Shown here in pieces: positions 59,201 through 64,000 of a stretch of DNA of 64,000 nt (the first letter of the stretch is position 1; each line of letters starts with the position of its first letter). The notes under the pieces were generated by a model, which was not told where the DNA came from, searched no databases, and worked only from the letters and a program-made list of their open reading frames with translations. The DNA comes from Enoplolaimus lenunculus (lineage: Eukaryota > Nematoda > Enoplea > Enoplida > Thoracostomopsidae): contig JASANG010002747.1 in assembly GCA_030248215.1 (NCBI GenBank), positions 1-64,000 of the forward strand. Reading direction: 5' to 3'. A program made the position numbers and the translations under genes.

Positions 59201-59488
59201 GCGCGCTTAATGCGTGAGTTTATGCAAACGACAAAAAGAACGGCTAAACTTGCAGTTATCAGTACAGGCAAAAAGAAATTAACGTGTCATATGATTGTAC
59301 TCTCGTTGCTTCTCAATGGGCTTCGGCTTGATTTAGCCCGTTGTGCTCGAGAATGGAACGAACCCGAGAGTGCATTGGCAACGCTTGCAAGAGCTACTGG
59401 ATGTGAAATTCAAAAGAAAACCTCAGTTGCGGTGCTTATCGGTTTGCCAAAGGCCGCTGGGAAACGGAAAGCGACGCCATGTCGATGA
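50271..59488 (+). CDS. POLR1E: RNA polymerase I subunit RPA49 (POLR1E/PAF53)
   Basis: Subunit of the RPA49-RPA34 module of RNA polymerase I, acting in the nucleolus in initiation and elongation on rDNA. Seven exons: 50271-50339, 50543-50760, 51292-51445, 51969-52027, 56103-56293, 56932-57054 and 59139-59488. All are in phase and give 387 residues (yeast 415, human 419-481). The N-terminal part is the dimerisation region (ALVCYFANGRLV, RFMDAQLVEFHPTF; compare human VQFSNGKL and VYDAELFNMQP). The middle linker resembles the family (KKAKQSINARQRNVISE). The last two exons form the tandem winged-helix part (FVIELFAALLKMD, then KLTCHMIVLSLLLNGLRLDL). The second exon has an unusually short join to exon 1. 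Intron 4 (4.1 kb) holds a large foldback repeat and intron 6 (2.1 kb) a hAT fragment. RBM17 lies 1.85 kb upstream on the same strand. Confidence 0.92.
52140..55445. repeat. 3.3-kb foldback satellite complex in POLR1E intron 4
   Basis: A composite repeat of units about 175-180 bp long built on TAGCTAATTTGCATATTAGC and TTCGCACCCAAAAACCCTTT-like blocks. Units point one way at 52330-52725, the other way at 52780-53490 and 53780-54620, and back again at 54770-55370. Flank modules at 52150-52330 and 53480-53727 are inverted copies of each other. They contain TTGAGCGAAGCTCG, GGTTCAGCCGTTCCTGA and a GGACGGAC microsatellite. The segments 53205-53640 and 54340-54778 are almost identical, so about 1 kb was duplicated recently. 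No transposase is present. Confidence 0.85.
56305..56390. repeat. TTAGGC-like tract in POLR1E intron 5
   Basis: Starts about 12 bp after the donor of exon 5 and consists of GCTTAGGCTGAGG-type diverged hexamers. No terminal inverted repeats are recognisable. Confidence 0.5.
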
Positions 59489-61403
59489 AGATTTTTGGAC
59501 TTATTCGTTATGTTCGCAATTCCCTCATGTGGGACTTCGGCTCATCGGAAAAGCATAAATGTTAAATATTATGTGTTTTGTTTGTCGAAATCGCATCGCA
59601 TAGCGAAAATCCACTGTTAGTTAAAAAATTGCGGTTTTCTGAGAACCGAAGTCCAACATATGGACTTGACCTCAAAATTTTCCGCCAGCTTAACTCCACT
59701 GATACATCAGCTTTGCACTTTATTTTCCTAGATTCAGCGCAAGAATAGATTCAGTGCAAGAATTATCGCTTTGACGCCCTAGAAGCAAACTGAAAATTGC
59801 CGTCGGCGCGGGTTAAATAGAAGAGCTGGCAAATGAAACGCAAAAATTGTAAGGCAGGCCCTTATCATTTTATAACCAAAAAATTTTCTTAGGGAAAAAT
59901 TGTTAGGTAAGGGATCTTATCGTTTTACCATCAAAATTTTTCTAAGTGGGAAAATTCTGAAGTTTTATAAATTTTTTGATGGAGGAGAATTGTAAGGTAA
60001 ACCCCTTACCATTTTAATCGCAAAAAAGTTCTGACGAGGAGCATACGCCCACCTCTCTGGATCCGCTGGTGCATTTTTGTATTTCATTGTGTATTTGACT
60101 GATTTTCGTTCTCGGCTGTTTTCGTTTAAATAATTATTGTTAATTTGTTGCAAGTAAATTATTCTTTGTTTTGTTATGGATATGGCGTTTTTGTTTTACT
60201 GAGCTTATAGAGCAAAGAAATGAGTACGATTTGGTGTTCTTACGACAAAGCCAGGAGTATTGTTGCTTGTTACTGTCAGCATGGCATTGCCAGAAGTAGC
60301 GTTGTTAGTTTTGGTAAGTCAAAGCCAGAAGTAGCGTTACTGGCTTAACCCAAAGCGTACTATGTTTAGGTGTGAATTTTGCTGAGTTTATTAGAAATCA
60401 ACAGCCACACCTTGCTTTATTTCAAACTAACTGATTAATCAAATGATTTGCATGAAATTTTTCGCAATTTTGCAAAGATTGTGCTGTTCGGTGCGTTATG
60501 AAGTTTAACTTAAGTTTAACTTTTTTGCAGTTTTCAGTACATTTCCCAAAAAAATAAAGGTTAAAATTCTTTGACAACACTTTCCAGATGGCGGACATTT
60601 GCTGAAATCAGCAGATCATAGATTATTTTAAGAACTTAATTTCGCTTAACCTCTGGTTTCACCGCAGGCTCTGGCATATTTTGCTGAAAACCAGCTTTGG
60701 TATTTTATATCTCCGGTTGCACTCTCGCTTAAAAGGAATATCCGGCTGTATGTAGAACATTGCTTGGCCTTTTTTGACTCGTGCATAGTATTGTTCTTTG
60801 TTAATCATTGAGTGGTGTATGTTGCCTATGTTGTTTTTTGCTAATAAACACCGAAATATTTCATTAACGGGGACAGATCGGTCAAAACTACAGATTTACT
60901 TTTATTTTGTCTATGGTATGCCTGATGTATTTAGTATAAACTAAAACCACACCTTAGTAGCTAGGTAACACCGGTGGTAAAAAATGCCGGAGTTGGAGGT
61001 CAACAAAGTTGGTCGTAACCGGAGAAGAGGCGACTTAATTAGTTAAAACTATGTTTAATTTGTTAAATTAACAAATATCTGTAATGTGTTGTTAAATTTT
61101 GTGGTCTTACGCTTATTTTATACAAAATCTTGGCAATAGTTTTATCAAAATTGTGCCAAAAGTTAAAACTATGCGCACCAAGCAAGTAAATTTTGTAAAT
61201 CTATGTATAAGTTTGCTACCGAAATTGCCGGAACCTCCGCCAGAAATTCTGCCGGAATAGGAGAAACACCTCCGAATATACCCTGCTTGGTAGTGATCTG
61301 TACTGTACACTGTCCGGATGAATATTGTATTATTTGTTTTATTGTAGTTTATATTGTGAATTTATTTATTTTATGGTGCTTTGATATCAGCCAAAATATT
61401 ATA
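59489..61403. other. Between POLR1E and IWR1
   Basis: Holds a degenerate tandem array at 59860-60060 related to 31790-32050. Near 60285-60345 there is a short direct repeat of CCAGAAGTAGCGTT. No gene is recognised. The IWR1 promoter must lie in the right part; no clear element was seen. Confidence 0.45.
59860..60060. repeat. 57-bp-unit degenerate tandem repeat, second array
   Basis: Units share TTTTCTTAGGGAAAAATTGT and CCTTATCATTTTA blocks. The array ends in GTTCTGACGAGGAGCATACG followed by CCCACCTCT, the same right edge as the array at 31790-32050. Confidence 0.55.
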
Positions 61404-63676
61404 ATGACGACTATTTTACGTGTCAAACGTCGACGGAATGAAGACGCTATATCCGCTTTAGTGATTTCGGTCAAAAAGTCGCGTGGTCTCACAGCAGACG
61501 GCTCTACTGGTTCTAGAAGTGCCGATGAAGATAGTAAGCCGATGAAGATAGTAAGATTATAAGTATGTGTAGCAATGCTAGTGCAACTATAAGCGAAAGT
61601 TATCGGAATCGAAGGTGAAACAAAATTATCTTGCGATGTATCAGAGCTTAACAAATTTTAGGCATATGAAGGCTAAAAGGGCATTGGAGTATGTAGTAAC
61701 TTTAGGCATGCTATATACTGTGTAATGGTCCAGTAGTGAAACAAAAATTTGAGGGGCGACTCGTGTTTTAACGCTGCAAGTTTAGCGTTTGAAATTGGAT
61801 TTCAGATGAAATCGAAGACACCGTATACGAATATGCCGGTGGTTCGACTAAACCATTCAACAACATCGATTCTATTGGAACTACCGAACAACTAAAACAA
61901 ATTTTATCAGTGAGTAAATTTAAATCATTTGAATCCGAAACTCGGGATGTCAAACTGAACGAAACTCGGGGTTGTGAAAGAAATAATTGGGTTGGTGATG
62001 GAAATAATGAACGTTTTCACGTGGTAGAGCCATGTCGTTGTGAAAAGGATACCAATGGATCTAAATTGTTTAATGTGGTTGATATATCACATTGTGCAAG
62101 ATTTCATGAGGGTGGATATCAGATTAACCACTTAGGAACTGGTGGAAAAAGGAAATTGAAGAAACGTGCAAGGCGGAATGGGAATGATAAGGATAAGTTT
62201 GGAGGCAGCGATGCGTTGTGGTGTGTTGAGTCAGTCAAACAAGTCTGTTTGGAAACAAAGATTGCCAGATGTAAGGATGCAAACGATAGAGTTGAAAATG
62301 ATCCTACATGTCCTTTGGGTCCAGGAGACAAGGTGCACGCGGGAAATGATTACGTGGTATACCCAGACAATGGTCGCAGGGACGGAATAGCTAGTGACGT
62401 ACCGGACTTGAAATTGCCCCCTGTTTATTGCGACGATTCTGATTTAGAATTTGACGATGATGAAATGAACGATGCTGAGCCCCAAGTGTTGTGTACGCCC
62501 TACGTCCCGAGTGAACCTCGGACTGAACCTGACAGGTTGTATGGTCAGCAGGGCGTTGAAAAAACAGCTCCGTTGGTATCGTTTAATAATTCAAAAACTC
62601 CGACCCCGTCTACAACAGCAATTTTTCCGGTGTCGGGGTTTGAAAAATATGTCAATCCTAAATCGCTAAGCAATAATGACATAGCTAGCCTTAATAATGA
62701 TAAAATGGCGCCAAATTTTTCGCGCGATATTTGTGGGAATCATATTTCAAGTAGTAATGGTCGAAATGGTTTCTTGCTTGAGAATGATGTGACAGAAAAT
62801 GAAAAGAAGACGGAAAATAGTACGGCCTGTATTGATGGGTCATTTCAAGTGGTTGAACATCAAAGCTCACGAAATTTAACAACAAATACTTTCTTTGATT
62901 CAAAGGTATACTGTGGAAATGGTTCGAAATCCAAGTCACCAGAGTATGTGATTGACTATTATGTACCGCGGCGGGTTAGTCAGTTACGAGCTGAAGGTGG
63001 AAAAAATTGCTGTTCTGATTTGAATTTGAATAGGAAGGAGCTTGAAATGAAGGTTAAACGAACCGGAGTAGGATCTATTAAAAGCAACACAGAAGGAAAA
63101 TTCTTGAAGTTGCGATCCGCACCTCGTAAAGAAAACGCTCAGTCAGGAGGTTCTACCCAGGGATGTAGCCATGTTGGGAGTAATGGGCTGCAAGCCACAG
63201 ACCAGGAACCTGATGAGAGCTTATGTTTACCTTTAAATAGGGCGGGAAATTTAGCAGAGAGTAATGAAAAGGGGACAGATTTGAATGGTGGGGCTTGTTG
63301 GGCCGCGGCTGGTGATAATTCTGTAGACACGTCTACAAGTTTGTCGTTGTTTGTTGATAATATTGTTGCAATTCGTGCGTTTAATGATGAGGATGTGTGG
63401 GAAAATTCGGATTGGACTGTCCATGGTGATAATAATAATTGGTCTCCAATGGGTTGGATGGGATTGACGGAAAGTCAGCTACAGGGAGATGGAGCCAGTT
63501 CAGATGGAAATTCAAGTGATTCGAACGCGGAAAATTATTGGCGGAACGATTATCCAGATGAAGAAAATGATTTTGAACGGCAGTAAGTTTGGTGGCTTGT
63601 TTCGCAATTGATAGGTTTTGTAGGTGTTAATTTCAGAGACATAGCCGCCGCCAGAGTTCGATTGGCCCATGTATAA
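61404..63676 (+). CDS. SLC7A6OS: IWR1 family protein (SLC7A6OS), RNA polymerase II nuclear import factor
   Basis: Iwr1 binds assembled RNA polymerase II and directs it into the nucleus. Exons: 61404-61533, 61806-63582 and a probable 63637-63676, in phase, giving 648 residues. If the last intron is not spliced, the frame stops at 63586 with 636 residues. The N-terminus matches the family: TILRVKRRRNEDAISALVIS (human TAVLRVKRKRSAEPAEALVL). Next come an acidic segment (about 45-75), then PEYVIDYY at 422-429 (human DYVYDIYY) and a C-terminal acidic block NYWRNDYPDEEND at about 620-632 (human NNWRNEYPEEE). The region between is long, polar and likely disordered, so the protein is about twice the usual length (human 309). 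The probable final exon reads DIAAARVRLAHV and its stop lies in the end of a TTAGGC-core element. A 17-bp tandem duplication copies the exon-1 donor. Confidence 0.85.
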
Positions 63677-63860
63677 AGCAGGGCCGGATCGCTTTCCTGC
63701 AGGGCTGTAATAGAGTCAGCTTAAGCTTTAGATTAACTTTTTACTTATGCTTAGGCTTAGGCTTAGGACGACGCTCGTCCTTGCGCTTAGCCTTAGACTT
63801 ATGCTTAAGCTTAGTTTTAGGAACATCCTTATACAACTGTTCCGGCAGCCGATTTTCACA
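63664..63860 (+). mobile_element. TTAGGC-core inverted-repeat element (copy D)
   Basis: Begins GGCCCATGTATAAAGCAGGG, a diverged left terminal repeat of the family. It continues through TAATAGAGTCAGCTTAAGC into TTAGGC-like units (three consecutive near 63748-63765) and ends near GTTCCGGCAGCC. Its first bases overlap the probable last codons and stop of IWR1. Confidence 0.6.
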
Positions 63861-64000
63861 GAGTTGGATTTTGAGTAAAATGGGGCGTTTTCAGTGCTTA
63901 TTTTGACTCCTGGTTTCTGTTACAAGTGATCGTATTCCTCACTGAACTAAGATCAAAACGATGCGTAAATATCTAAAGTAAAATTCTGCTTGGAGTATAT
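63861..64000. other. Right edge of the window
   Basis: About 140 bases with no recognised feature. Confidence 0.4.

Noticed and set aside
42764-59488. Classical operon of RBM17 and POLR1E
   Set aside because: The gap of 1.85 kb is much larger than the roughly 100 bases typical of Caenorhabditis operons. Kept only as a weak possibility.

Overview
The window looks like nuclear DNA of a nematode. All six protein-coding genes are split by introns, mostly 150 bp to 4 kb with ordinary TTTCAG/TTTTAG acceptors. The ion channel has the sequence style of the nematode LGC chloride-channel family. Many islands of degenerate TTAGGC hexamers, the nematode telomere unit, are scattered through the window. 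Base composition is AT-rich and intergenic DNA is crowded with mobile elements, which suggests a repeat-rich nematode rather than a compact Caenorhabditis-like genome. The species cannot be named from sequence alone.

Left part, minus strand. A small two-membrane-segment protein with a proline-rich PPxY tail (1.1-2.8 kb) is followed by a neuropeptide-F/Y-type GPCR of 350 residues in three exons (5.3-7.9 kb). Next comes about 11 kb of repeats, including a worn Gypsy-type fossil (about 13.7-17.4 kb). Then follows a complete Cys-loop ligand-gated anion channel in six exons (19.25-25.54 kb). These genes point to membrane signalling in neurons or muscle.

Middle part. A GC-rich 20-bp minisatellite lies just upstream of the channel gene. 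About 8 kb of gene-poor repeat DNA follows, then a BEL/Pao retroelement fossil (about 34.4-40.7 kb) with an SGNH-hydrolase-like segment at its 3' end.

Right part, plus strand. Three housekeeping genes for nuclear gene expression lie head to tail: RBM17/SPF45 (splicing factor, ten exons, 402 residues), POLR1E/RPA49 (RNA polymerase I subunit, seven exons, 387 residues) and IWR1/SLC7A6OS (nuclear import of RNA polymerase II, about 640 residues). Exon joins were derived by phase: every listed junction keeps the reading frame and the known order of domains.

The most unusual structures are a family of about 215-bp inverted-repeat elements whose core is a TTAGGC-like array, one of which supplies the probable stop codon of IWR1; a decayed duplicate of POLR1E exon 1; a probable GC-AG intron inside the GPCR; a plus/minus/plus triplicate of a GC-rich module; and a 3.3-kb foldback satellite inside a POLR1E intron.
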